Below, piece by piece: positions 24,736 through 36,700 of a stretch of DNA of 64,000 nucleotides (position 1 is the stretch's first letter; the number at the start of each line of letters is the position of its first letter). The position numbers were made by a program, and so were the translations under genes. Below the pieces are notes generated by a model. The model saw only the letters and a list, made by a program, of their open reading frames with translations. It had not been told where the DNA came from and searched no databases. The stretch is from positions 94,232,968 to 94,296,967 of the forward strand of contig NC_064830.1 in assembly GCF_024166365.1 (NCBI RefSeq). Reading direction: 5' to 3'. This DNA is from Elephas maximus indicus. Taxonomy: Eukaryota; Chordata; Mammalia; Proboscidea; Elephantidae.

Positions 24736-26215
24736 AGTTTGCATTTTACAGACAGCAGGATGGAGTGGAGAGAATAAGACGGAGCTAGGCAGGCCAGTGA
24801 GGAAGCTGGTGTTGCAGGGATCCTGGTGAGGGGTTGAAGGCTTGTTGGGCCAAAAACCAAGTTGTGGGGGGAAAGGAAGTTACATTTCCTGGGCAGCCTG
24901 GCTGTGGGGAAAGCAGTCAGGCTGGGTGGGCAGTGAGGGAATGGAGTGGGGGGTGGGGAAGGAGTAGACATGGCATCAGGGCTTCTAGGCCTAGGACTGG
25001 CTCCGTGTGGGACAAGTTGAATTTTTATGACAACTTTTGGGTGTGTTTCATGTCCCCCACCCCTAGAAGGTGGCGTGTCCAGAGTAGAACAAGCCTGCTT
25101 TTCCTGTCGCCCCAACCCTTTCCTGAGGCTCAGTTTCGCTGAACTTGAATAAAGCTTTAAAGAGATTACCAGGGCTTCTTTGAACAGCTTCCTCAGATCA
25201 GAAAGAGAGCCAATGGCCAAAGGCCACCTCATGTACCCCTTCCAGTTTGAGGGAAGAGAGACTGGGAAGTGGGTTCTGTGCTGACACAGCCCCAGACTTC
25301 AGGAACAGCAGCTCTCTGCTGTCCTTGAACAGGGCCAAGGACATCTCCTGTGTCATGGCTCATGCAGAGACCAGAGCCGTGGCCACATCAGCCACACCTT
25401 CAGCAGAGGTGGACCAGGGCTCCTAACTCGTGAGTCCCTCAAGGGCTTCAGAGTGTTTGTGAGATCTGAGATCACATGCCAAATTGTGGGTGCATGGGCA
25501 TTTTTCTGAGGAACGGGTCCTCAGCCTTCACCGGCTCCTTAAAGGGTACTTGACTCAAAAAAGTAAAAAAACTTTTTTTTTTTACTTGACTCAAAGCAAG
25601 GTTAAAATCCACCACTCCAACCCATCTTTCCAGTCCCCACACTGGCTGGTGCCTACCCAGGGCCAGGCACATAGTGTTCGCCTTAAATGGCTGTTCATTA
25701 TGTGTAGTCACTGTGCTGAGCACCGTCAAGATAATAACGTAGTTAAATGTCCTGTCAACCCTGTGGGTCACATGATGGCATGCATAGGGCCGGGATTCAC
25801 TCAAGTGCTGGGTTCTAACCACTTTGAAGACTCCACATCTCCTGAGGGTCCTCTGTGTGTCAGCCCCTTCTGCCCCATCCCCCATACACTGCTGAAGCTA
25901 GGCTGGGTGCGGGGGGTGGGGGGGGGGTCAGGCAGGTGTGGGGTATTCAGAGCCCACAGGGCCTCCAGGCCGAGAGAAAAGGTCTTCTTGAGCCCTTATA
26001 TTCCTCTCCACCTGTGCTGCAGGGAGCCTTTACAGATTCATACTTGGAGGCAGGGGGATGGACATGCTGGGCCCTGGTTCCTTGGACCCAGCCCTTCTCT
26101 CTGGAGTCCTAAGGAGTCTGAGTCCCTCTCATTCCACAGAAGAAAAGGACCCCAGGCTGCCCTCCCCACACTCCCCAGGTCCCTCCCCACCAAATCCACA
26201 GAGGCCTGTTCTCAC

Positions 26216-27579
26216 CACCTGCCGTCCGGGCACCGCATTTTATTACAGTCCCATTTTTATCCGCACCGCGGAGACAGAAGGAGAGGGAAATAGAACAGAA
26301 CCCAGAAGAGACCCCAGCTCCTCCCCCAACTGGAGCCCAGGGCATCTGCCCCATTGGGCCAAGGAAGACGTCGTAAGATCCCTGAGGGCCCCAGGAGGAG
26401 GGGGCGGGGGGCAGCAGAAGAGGACCGGGGGCCACTGCTTCCCAGTCGATGCCCAAGGTGGAGGCCCTCAGTCCAGATCTGACCCTTCCTTCGAGGGGCC
26501 GTACCGCCCCTTCTCCGGGGAGCCCTCGCTGATCACGTATCCACCAAACTCTGAGGCAGACCCTGCGGTGCCTGTTATCCTTGCCTGTGACTTTGGGGCC
26601 ACCTTGGCACAGGTCCCAGACATGCCATCCTCCTCTCGGGCGTGCTGGCCAGCCTCTCCCTTCCCTCCCACCTCCCCTTGGCCTGTGAGGCCAGCATGCT
26701 GCCTTGCTTCTCCCCCAGCCTTCCTTGGGGGTTCCTCCTCCATCTGCCTCTCCCCTCTTCCACCTCCTAACCTGAACGCCTTTGGACCTCAAGGTCAGGT
26801 GTAGCTGTGGTCTATATCTCTCACCCCTTGTCATGCAGAAGGCCTGGCTGGTGTGGCCTTGGCCCAGGGCATGGGGTGAGAGCTTAAGGGAAAGTCTGGC
26901 CTGGGGAAGTGGGACCAGACTGAGCACTCTGTCCCTCAGGCTGGGTCTTAGTGTGCTACCCAGTCTGGGCACTCCCTGACTGGGGGTGAGGGTGGTGGTT
27001 GGGGAGGCTGCAGGGCCAGCCTCCAGCCCTCAGCCTGGCAGGGGTCCCTGGATGAAGCAGCTCCCCAGCCTGGATGGTGGTGTACCAAGGGGCAGGCCAT
27101 TCCTCCTTCTGTAACACCTCCTGGTCTGCCCAGTGACAAGAGGAGCTAAGGGCCCTGAGGGGTGTGAGAGGAGGCTCCCAAGCCTGTGCCTCCAGAGGTG
27201 GTCCTCAGTACACTGAGCTGAGGGGAAGTGACACAGCAGACCTTGGACAGTTGTGCCATTCACTGCCACAATGCCCAGCCTGGTGAGCTGGCATCAAGCA
27301 GGAAGAGGGGCAGGGTGACCCCTGTGTTCAAAACGGCTCTTTGTTCCTTGGCCCGGTGGCTGGGCAGGAGGTGGGAGTGGGCACCCTCTAGAAGGAGTGG
27401 AATCCAGCTCATTCATGTCTGCAGGGCATCCACCCTCAAGGCCTTCCTTGGCCCCTTCTGCAGACATGCTGGGCCAGGGCCCCTTTTGTAGCACTGGGGG
27501 TGTAGCCCCTTCAGGGTCTTGGGGCCTAGCCTGCTGCCTCTCCCTTGGCCAGGGGGCACCAAGCTGGGTCTAGCTGGGC
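26216..27579 (-). other. SRRM3: SRRM3 3' untranslated region
   Basis: Extends from the SRRM3 stop codon to just past the AATAAA at 26243-26238, about 1.36 kb. It is GC-rich and free of SINEs. A 287-codon open frame on the same strand (26109-26972) is a chance frame here. The end is inferred from the poly(A) signal. Confidence 0.7.
26238..26243 (-). terminator. SRRM3: SRRM3 poly(A) signal
   Basis: AATAAA on the minus strand (plus TTTATT in gcattttattacag). I saw no other canonical signal between it and the SRRM3 stop codon. Confidence 0.7.
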
Positions 27580-27784
27580 TCAGAACCCCCCACTCTCTGA
27601 GCTGCTCCGGCTGTGGTAGCTGGGACTGGGGGTCCGGGATGGGCTGCGCGTGTGGCTTCGTGTCCCTCGGCTCCGGCTGCTGTAGCTTCCGTGGCTGTGG
27701 CTCCGGCTTGAGTAGTCACTGCTCAAGCAGCTGGAGGAGGAGGAGGGGCTGGGCCGGTAGTAGGGGATAGGGCGCTTGCGTGCA
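27580..27784 (-). CDS. SRRM3: SRRM3 coding exon 14 (last)
   Basis: The acceptor is ttcttggcag before TGCACGCAAG. It encodes residues 584-651, ARKRPIPYYRPSPSSSSS-like followed by an SR-type tail ending YHSRSSSESGGF and TGA. The RKRPIPYY core and the SGGF end are hallmarks of SRRM3, and the segment belongs to the eMIC region. Confidence 0.95.
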
Positions 27785-30700
27785 CTGCCAAGAAGAAAAA
27801 GCAGATTTACAGGGCATTCAGGACCCCGAGCTCTGCTCATCCTGGGGCCACACAGGCCCAGAGCCCCATTGCAGCAGTGGCCAGGGCTCCCCTGCCTCAG
27901 TTTCCCCTGAACCCTGGACTTAGACAGCCCTCCAACAGGATGCAACAGTCAGTGGCTACTTGCCAAATCCATGTTGATCATTTTAAGTTTTTTCTCACCT
28001 GTCTGCAGGGAAAGGGGACCAAGTCCGTGCGTGGCACAGAGGAGGTACTCAATAAATACCTGCTGAATGAATGAAACCATCAACCAAGCTAAGCAGCGGT
28101 TTCTTTGCACGGAGGCGTTTGTGACTATGACCCAGCCCTGCTTGTGGTTATTGTAAAAGTTTTTCTGTTTCCAATGGAATCAAGGCTTTTGGATTTCCAG
28201 GTCACTCGAAGGGAACAAGGAGGAGACACCTGGCCTCTGCTGCCCAAGCCCAAGGCCCAGCTCAGCCCCGCTGGCCCTCACTCCTCACTGGCTACCTCCC
28301 CCAGCCCAGAGTTAGTTTGAAGCCAGGAGGCTGTGATCAGAGAAGAGAAAAGACAGTGGTTAGGGGGCAGCCATGCCCCATTGCACGGAGTTAATTCTGA
28401 AGAAGAAAAGATACAAAGGTTAGTGGGAAGAGGAGGCAGCCTGAGAGAGGCTGAGGTGGCTGCCAGGTGGAAGGTGTGGGGGTCTGGCCATCTTAGGACC
28501 TCCAAGCTAGGGGTAGGGGGTGTGACCTGTCTGGGGTCAGCGGAGGGAAGGTAATATCCTCTCCTTTGGTCATCTCTATCACCAAGGACTAAGAAGGATA
28601 ACTCTGATGCCATGTTAGAGCCGAAAAGATACTCAGAGACCCCTGCTTATTGTACAGGTACAACAACTGAGGTCCAGAGTGGTGCGACTCTCAAGGCTGC
28701 CCAGCAAGGCTGTGGGAGAGCTGAGCTCCAAATTGCTGCCTATGGCCCTCTACCCCCAGAGGTCTAGGGCTTCAGACCATAAGCTCACCTGGAGGCCCGG
28801 GCCCAGACCCCTTCAGTCCTGGCAGAGAAGCTCTGATCACTGCTTCTGCCACCCCAGCCACACCCTGAGCACAGCCCCACTCAACTGTGTGGGGAAAGTG
28901 GGAGGGATAGTTTCTCTGACAGCAGCCCCAGAGACCAGACTGCTGTAATCCCTCCTCCAGAGCTCCCCAGGAGGCTGGGAGAAGAACAGTGAGGTTAGTG
29001 AGAAAAGGAGAGGCAGACAGACAGAAAGCTGAACAGAGCCAGGTCAGCTCACATGGGCATCTCCCGGAGGCCTGTGGAGAGGGGGTCCACCTGGCCCCCA
29101 GGCTGGCCACAGGCCACTCAGCAGGCTGGACCTTGAGATGAAGAAGAAAAGGAGACATCATTGCTGGGAGCTGAAAGTGATGAGGGAAGGAGGGGCTCGG
29201 GAGGGGAGAGCTGGAATCTTCCAGAGCTGAACTCACCATGTCTGCGAACGCCCATCCAGACCCAAACCCAAGTACAGAGCCCTTTCCCCTCCAGGAGGCT
29301 TCAGGCCCTCAGTGGGGACCCTTCCCTTCATGAGGGCTCCTCCCCTCCGTCTCTCTGAGCCCCCTCCCCTTCACTTAGCCCCCTCCCACTTCGGAGTACC
29401 CTTACCTCTCTCTGGACATCTCCAGTTCTGAGCGCCTCCTCAATGAGCCCTCAAGCCATACTGGGCTCTCCTCCCTTCCCTGAACCCCGCCTCATCTCCC
29501 TTATCCCCGCTCCATTCACCAAAGCTCCCTCCCTTCCTACGCCAGGTTCAGTTGGTTCTCCAAGGAGGTCCTGGAGGCGCACCGAAGCCCTCCCCTTGAG
29601 GTCTCTTGGTCACTGACCCAGGTCACGGCCCTGGCCCCAGGGACCCCAACCCCGCGGGGCGCCCCGTACCTGGTGATGCGCCGCGGCTCCATGAAGCTGG
29701 GCGAGTCCCGGCGCCGCTTGCGGATTGGCGAGTAGCTGCGGGAGCGGCGCCGGGCGCGGGCGGCCTCGGCCTCCGCGTGCCTCGCGCGGCCCTCGGCGTC
29801 CTTGTCCCTGCGGGCCGGCAGAAGTCAGCGCTCGCCGGGCCCGTGCGGCCCCCGCCCGCTCTCCCGGGCCTCGGCGTGGCGGTGTCCCGGGGGAGGAAGC
29901 ACTTACCGGCCCAGGGCCTTCTTGGGCGACGGCGAGCGGCTGGGGCTGCGGGCCCGCTTCTCCGCCGAGCGCGAGCGGGACTTGGAGGGCGAGCGGCTGG
30001 AGCTCCACGAGCGGGGGTGGGCGTCGGGGCTGCGTGACGAGCTCTTCCCGTCGGGGCCGCCGTGCCTGCCGTGCGCGCCTGGGGACGGCGAGGGGCTGGC
30101 AGGCCGGGCGCGCGCTGGCCGCTCCTTCGCCCTGGAGGGAGGGTCGTGGTGAGGGCGCGGGGCGTAGGAGGGAGGCCCCGTGGGGGACAGGAAAGGGGGT
30201 ACGCTGAGGAGGGGGAAGTGGGGTGAGAGAAAGGGCTCAATGAGGGGGGGCGGTGAAGGGAGGGCTTCTATGGGGCCGGAACCCCGAGGGAGCAGAGAGA
30301 GAGAGCGAGAGGGGCTCTGTGAGGAGAAAGAGACTGTGGGGTGGGAGGAGAGGGATCAGTGAGGGAAAGGGAAGGTTCTGTGGGGAGAGAGGGCTATGTG
30401 CGGGGGAGGAGAGAACTAAGTGGGGGGAGGAGGGATCTGTGAGGAGGGGAGGGGGTTCGGCGGAGAGACTTGGGATCAGTGGCAGGATGGGGGTTCAGTG
30501 AGGGGAGTGGGTTGGAGGGAGAGGGACCGCTGAGGGGAGGAGATTTGGTGGGGGCAGAGGGGTCAGGGAGGGGAGGGGCTCAGTGGGGGCAGAGGGGTCA
30601 GGGAAGAGAAGGGCACAATGGGGGCAGCAGGGTCAGGAAGGGGAGGAGCTCAGAGGGGGCAGAGGGGTCAGTGAAGAGAAGGGCCCAATGGGGGCAGAGG

Positions 30701-33700
30701 GGTCAGGGAGGGGAGGGGCTCAGGGGGGCAGAGGGGTCAGGGAGGGGAGGGGCTCAGGGGGGCAGAGGGGTCAGGGAGGGGAGGGGCTCAGTGGGGGCAG
30801 AGGGGTCAGGGAGGGGAGGGGCTCAGTGGGGACAGAGGGGTCAGGGAGGGGAGGGGCTCAGAGGGGCAGAGGGGTCAGGGAGGGGAGGGGCTCAGTGGGG
30901 GCAGAGGGGTCAGGGAAGAGAAGGGCTCAATGGGGGCAGAGGGGTCAGGGAAGAGAAGGGCTCAATGGGGGCAGAGGGGTCAGGTACGGTAGGAGCTCAG
31001 TGGAGGCAGCGGGGTCAGGGAAGAGAGGGGCTCAATGGGGGCAGAGGGGTCAGGGAGGGGAGGAGCTCGGGGGGTAGAAGGGTCAGGGAGGGGAGGGGCT
31101 CGGGGGGGCAGAGGGGTCAGGGAAGAGAAGGGCTCAATGGGGGCAGAGGGATCAGGTACGGTAGGGGTTCAGTGGAGGCAGCGGAGTCAGGGAGGGGAGG
31201 GGCTCGGGGGGGCAGAGGAGTCAGGGAGGGGAGGGGTTCGGGGGGCAGCGGGGTCAGGGAGGGGAGGGGCTGAGTGGGGGCAGAGAGATCAGGGAGGGGA
31301 GGGGCTGAGTGGGGGCAGAGGGGTCGGGGGGCTCTGTGAGGGCTGCAGGCCGGTTCGCCGGTTTGAGCGCGCTCACCGTTTCCCATGTCCGCCGTGGCCT
31401 CGCTCCGAGCTGGGTTCGGGCCCGGGGCCCGGGGCGCCGCCGCCGCCCCCGCCGCCCGAGTCGCTGCTGGAGCGGGCCCTGCTGAGCGAGCGCGACGAGC
31501 CCCGGGCGGGCGCGGGCCGGGCGCGCCGGCGGCCCCTGCGGCGGGGCGCTGACCCCGAGGAGCGGGAGCGCCGCCGCCGCCGCCGCCGCCGCCTCCGCCG
31601 CCGCCGTCGCTTGGCTGGCCCGCCCGTGGCGCGGCCTCCTCTGCCCTGCGACGACTGCGCCGAGCGCGGGCTCGGGCTCTCTTTCCCCCCCGCGGGCGGC
31701 GTGGGTGCCGCGGCCTCCGCCTTGTCGCGGGCCCTGAGCGAGGGCGAGCTGGGCTTCTGACGGGGAGAGAGGCAGAGAGGGCACGGAGGGAGTGGAGAGG
31801 GCGACGAAGAGAATGACGGAGAGACAGGGAGAGTTGGACAGACAGAAGCCGAGAGAGGTGGAAATAGAGATCCAGAGACCAGAGGAGATTGGGAATCCGA
31901 GAGAAGAGAAAGGTGCGCAGAGACACAGAGAGAGAGAGAGGCAGGGAGAGGAGAGAGACGCCAGTGGAGCCAGGGAGACGTTAGGCAGAAAGAAGGAGAC
32001 AGGGAGATAGAGGAAAAAAAGAGAGGCAGAGAGAGGACAGACAAGAGCAAGAGCAGGAACAGAGATTGAGGGTGACAGAACGGGCGGGTGGGGTGGGGGG
32101 AGAGAAGGAGAAGGGGCTTTCACCGGGCCCCGGCGGAGGCTGCCAGTCCCGGAGCATCGCACACACGTTCCCGCCTGCCCTGCCTCTGCCTCTCCTGAGT
32201 GTCCACCTTCTGGCCTCAACAGTGCAGCTTCATGCAAGGTTCTCAGCATGCAAAACACAAGAGGGACGGAGCGGTGGGGGGAGGGGGGGTGGTTAGAAGG
32301 GAGGGGGCACCAGGATGGGCACCGGGGCTGCGTCATCCCCGATGGGACGAACGATTCCCGGCACAGAGAAAAGAGGGGCGGGCGCCGGGAGGTCGGGCCA
32401 GGGCCAGCCCGCCAGGCCTGGCCCCCCAGCGCATGGGGTGGTCGAGGGGATGGAGGGGCACACGGCACACAGATGGGGGTGGGGCGGGGTGGGACAAACT
32501 GAACTCAAAACTGAACCGAAGAAAGGGAGGAAAAACAGAAATCAAAAACAAAATCCACAAATGTCATTAGATACCGAAATCAAAAAACAATGTCTGATCT
32601 CCTGGGGAACTGACATTTTTCTGTTAACATTTTTCTTTGTTTTCCGGCCCTGCAGAGAGCTGTGGAGCTGTCAGTAGCACCCGACTGTCTTTCTGTTTCT
32701 CTCTTTTCTTTTTCTTTTTTTCTTTTTTTTTTTAAAGTTCTGATTTTTAATTCCCTCTTGGTTAACGTCCACTTACCAATAAAGTGGCACTTCCTCCTTT
32801 AGTAGGTAAGGTGTGTAAAAGAAGGGAAAAGTGTGGTAGCATAAGTTCATCATTAGATTCACAAAAATGCAAGAGAGATAGAGAGAGAGAGAGAAAAACG
32901 CAACCACCCCATTCTAGGCCTGAGAGGAGGCCACGCCGCCTCTGGAGGAAGGACTGGCAGCGCCCGGCTCCTTGGGCCTGAGCGGGCACCTCTTGGGTGA
33001 CCGTGGGATAGTGATATCAAGTGTTTTTCCAAAAGCAGAGTTAGGACACAAGGATTGGGATATAGAAAACCACAAAGGGCACCAGGTACCATCAGAAGGG
33101 CCCTGGTTGGGAACCAGGAGTCTGAGCCTGCCACTACCTCACCGAATGATGCTGACCAAGTCACATCTTCGTTCTGGGCCTCAGTTTCCCCATTCACAAA
33201 ATGAGAGGGTGGGGCTTTGCTTCCCAATGTCTCCTCCGGGTCAAATATGCCAGAATTCTCTGCATCCTCCCGTCCCCAGCACCCTCTCCCATCCCCCTCC
33301 CTCCACAGACTGGCCCCTCCTGTCTGTGGGTCTCTATCTGGTAACAGTTGATTGCACTTGTCATCTCCCCCATCCAACTTGACTTTGACCTCCTCCAGTG
33401 CAGATCTGGTTCGGATTCAGCTCTAACCTCAGTTTTTATCACAGAATTTGCCACCTACTAGGGTCTCAATACCGTTTGCTGTGGGAGGAAGAAACACTGT
33501 TACGAGGACCAGGGCCAAACCCAGGAGTCCCAGAAAAGGGCCTGCGTCCAGACCCCAGCCTTTGGAACGCTTTTTGGATGAGAGGGCAAAACTAGCTGGC
33601 ACCCTTTTTCCTTCAGAAGAGGCAAATGAGAAAGAAGTCACCAGGCTCTTCAAATGTCCAGTTTCTGCCTTATTCCTCGGTTGTCAAAGAGTGTGCAGGG

Positions 33701-36700
33701 AACTAGGTGGGTGAGTGGGCGCCTCAGGACCTAACACATAGTAACCCATAACCCAAGGAGTTGCTACGTCCCTCCTCCAAGAAGACTCTGCCTGCTCCTT
33801 TGGTCAGGGGAGGCAGTCAGGCAAGTGAGCAGAGTGCTAAAGTTGGGAACAAGGACCTGGATGCAAATCTTGGCTCCAAGCCAGAATCTGGATCTGAGTC
33901 AGCCACTTCTGATTCAGAGAAGGGCCTGGTAATGGAAGAGGAAGACCAGGGTCAATGAGGTTCCTTCCCATTGGCCCTACAGAACTGTCTCTATTTCCTA
34001 CAGTCTTGGGCTGGAAGTAGGGTGGGAGTGTTAGGAAGAAAAAGGGTCAGTTCAACAAAAAGGATACTCATTCCCACTATATTGCTACCCCTAACCATTC
34101 AGGTCCAAGCCCTGGGCCCAGATCCCCTGTGCTGGCCTGGACACTCCCTGCCTGGCATGTCTTGATGTCCAAGCACTTCCTCACTTCCCTCTCACCTCCT
34201 TGCCAAGCCAACTGGCCTACCACAGCCCAAGATGATAGTGATGGGCAAAATGGAACACCCTGGAATCAGTCCTGCTGCCAGTTTGCTGTGGGACCTTATC
34301 AAGGTGATCTAACTCTGGGGGCCTCAGTTTCCCCATTGGTAAAATGGGAATACATTGGGTCTTTGCTGGATAGGCCTGTGTCGGGGTTGGAAGTTCTTTT
34401 CAGAGTACAACTGACTTGCGGTCCCTTCACAGTCCAACAGGGTCAAAGCAATGCAGGAAGGCCCTATGGAGTATCCCCCAAGTGTCAGGATGGCAGAGGA
34501 TGGAAGGAAGGTGCTTCTGGGTAGGGTGGCAGATAGAGCCTTCCCTGAGGGACAAGGAGGGAGGCTCCTAGAGCCAGTTTCATGTCCCTCTCCACCCATC
34601 CATACAGGAGCTCTCAAGAAGGGATCACCATGAGCCTGCCAGAGGGGCAAGCCTTGTCCTCAGCTTGGCTGGGTCTCATTCGTCCCAGGAATTAAGGGAA
34701 GAGCCAAACCTAGAAACCATGAGATTTCACAGCTGGACAGGACTGTGGTGGCCAGAAACCTCCAAACACCTCCTCCAGGAAACATGCTCTTTGTGACTCC
34801 CACTCCTCTTGCCTGGGTTGCCTTAGCCCTGGGTGGTCAAAGATTGTAAAGAGAACTAGGTTAATAAGTGGGTGCCTCAGAAGGCTATGCATAGTAACCC
34901 ATAACCCAAGGAGTCACTGCATCCCTCCTCCAAGAAGCCTTTGGTTAGGGGAAGCAGCAAGGCAAGTGGGCAGAGTGCTAAAACTGGGAACCAGGACCTG
35001 GAAGCAAATCCCAACTCACTGCCTGGCTGATGCCTGTTGTGTCTTTACCCTCGGCTCAGAGGTTGCCTCCTCCAGAAAGCCTCTCCTGACCCCCAGGCCA
35101 AGTCAGGTGTGCTCCTCTGTGATCCCACAGAACTCTGCATTCCTTCATTCAATATGGACTCTGGGCCAAGACCTATGCTAGGGCTGGAGCTACTGCGACA
35201 AGCAGGGGTGCCCATCTTCTACGCCTGAGCTTTCCCCTCTCATCATGCTGAGTGATCTTGGTTGGTCCTCCAGCCTGGGATGTGAGGGCCGTGGACCCAG
35301 GCCTGCCTGCCTCTCTCCTGGCAGGGACACCCAGGTAGCCTGGCACAGAGGCGGTGCTCAGCAAGCGCTTGTTAGCCTGTGCATGAATGAGAGAGTGAAT
35401 AAGTGAAGGAGAACCTCGCCTGCCTCAGCCCTGCTCCCAGGAGCCCCTACGCTCCTGGGTGCCACTTGCTACCTGATCTTTTCCTTTCACTCTTGTAAAA
35501 GATTTTTGAGGGTCAAGGGGTAAAGACAGCAGAAGAGAGTGGCAAGTGGTGTGCTCACCAGATCCCAATACTCTGAAGGACAAAAACAAGTAAGCATTTG
35601 TCAGGGCTCAGACCACTAGCTCCCTCCAGCTCAGCATTCAAGCCTCTCACTTCTGGTTCCCTGAATGTCTCAGGCACTCCTTAAGGGCGGGGCCTCAACT
35701 CTGACCTCAGGCTGGGATAGTCTCCCCTGTCAGACCAACAGCACTATCTCCCTCCCTGAGGAACGACTTCCTTGCCTGCCCTCCCAGCACCACCTAGGCT
35801 GAGGAGAATGTTCTGAGTAGGTGAATGCCCCAGGACCTGCCTCTGGGGTCAACAGTGGGGCAGGGGAGGCAGTATAGCTGGCCCACTGAGCCTCGGGAGG
35901 ATTGGTCTGCCAAACTTCAGACAGGACAGAAAGCAGTTTAAAGGGGCAGGGGTGGGAAAATGGGGTCCCTGAGGGTCTACTCCTGACTCTGATACCCTCA
36001 ATGTGGCCGAATGAGCACTGGGCTGGGCGTCACACATCTCAGGACTTGGGCCTGGCTCTGCCACAATACCCTGGGAGGCCTGGCCCCAGCTGACTGTCCC
36101 TTCTTGCTCACTTTGTACTGAGGGACCACATTAAGCTGCTCAAATCCAGAAGATAGGAAGGTCTACCCAGGGATTGAGGGAGCCCCTGCCTGGGTTGGGT
36201 CATAGGGGAGAGTTCAGAGGCCTGAGCCCCAGGCAGTGGTGGGTGAGCTGAGAGTCCTTTTCACCCCCCACATTGTCCCTCAGACTTTGCTAAGTGCAGC
36301 ACTTGCTCCTGGCCAGCCCACTTCCTTCAGTTAAACTATCATTACTTCCAAAAGATTCACACGTTTGGCCTGATGCCAGCTGCTGTCCCAGAGCCCCGCT
36401 GAGGGGATCCTAAGCTCTATCCTCCTGCCAGGGAAGGACCCATGGAAGCTCAAAGCTTGGCTTGGCCCAGTCAGCCCAAGGGGGTGGGACGGGGCTCCTT
36501 CTTCATGCCCAACCTCAGCCAGAACTTCCTCCAGGCTCTGGAGGCCTCTCAGCCAGACTTCCTCCAGGCTCTGGAGGCCTAGAGGCCCATCTGCCATTGA
36601 GATTGCCCAAGTGGGCCCTCCGAAGGCCAGCGGGGTAACCAAAGCCCAGGGGCTGGCAGGTGTGAGGGGCTCAGAAAACAGAAATGAAATTGGCTCAACC

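Larger units (their letters stand above)
19340..26215. other. intergenic interval between the HSPB1 promoter and the SRRM3 3' end
   Basis: About 6.9 kb separate two genes transcribed in the same direction. It holds a MIR-like element near 19.56-19.76 kb, a SINE at 20.2 kb, a CCCCCT simple repeat at 23.96 kb and another MIR tail at 24.65-24.74 kb. TATA-like CTATAAAA occurs at 21011 without other promoter evidence. Long open frames (up to 269 codons at 25.5-26.3 kb) show no recognisable domain. I see no exon. Confidence 0.65.

Noticed and set aside
25484-26293. Plus-strand open frame of 269 codons
   Set aside because: It runs from intergenic DNA into the SRRM3 3' UTR antisense. Composition is low-complexity Pro/Ser with no recognisable motif.
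26109-26972. Minus-strand open frame of 287 codons
   Set aside because: It lies in the SRRM3 3' UTR and beyond its poly(A) signal, with no domain or family resemblance. GC-rich chance frame.
30470-31273. Plus-strand open frames of 267 and 164 codons and a 241-codon relative, Gly/Arg-rich
   Set aside because: They translate the 35-36-bp minisatellite, whose length is near a multiple of three, and run antisense through SRRM3. No start context, family match or independent exon structure.
31254-32468. Minus-strand open frame of 404 codons
   Set aside because: It overlaps SRRM3 coding exon 11 in a different frame and extends through intronic CT-rich DNA. Only the frame joined by splice phase matches SRRM3.
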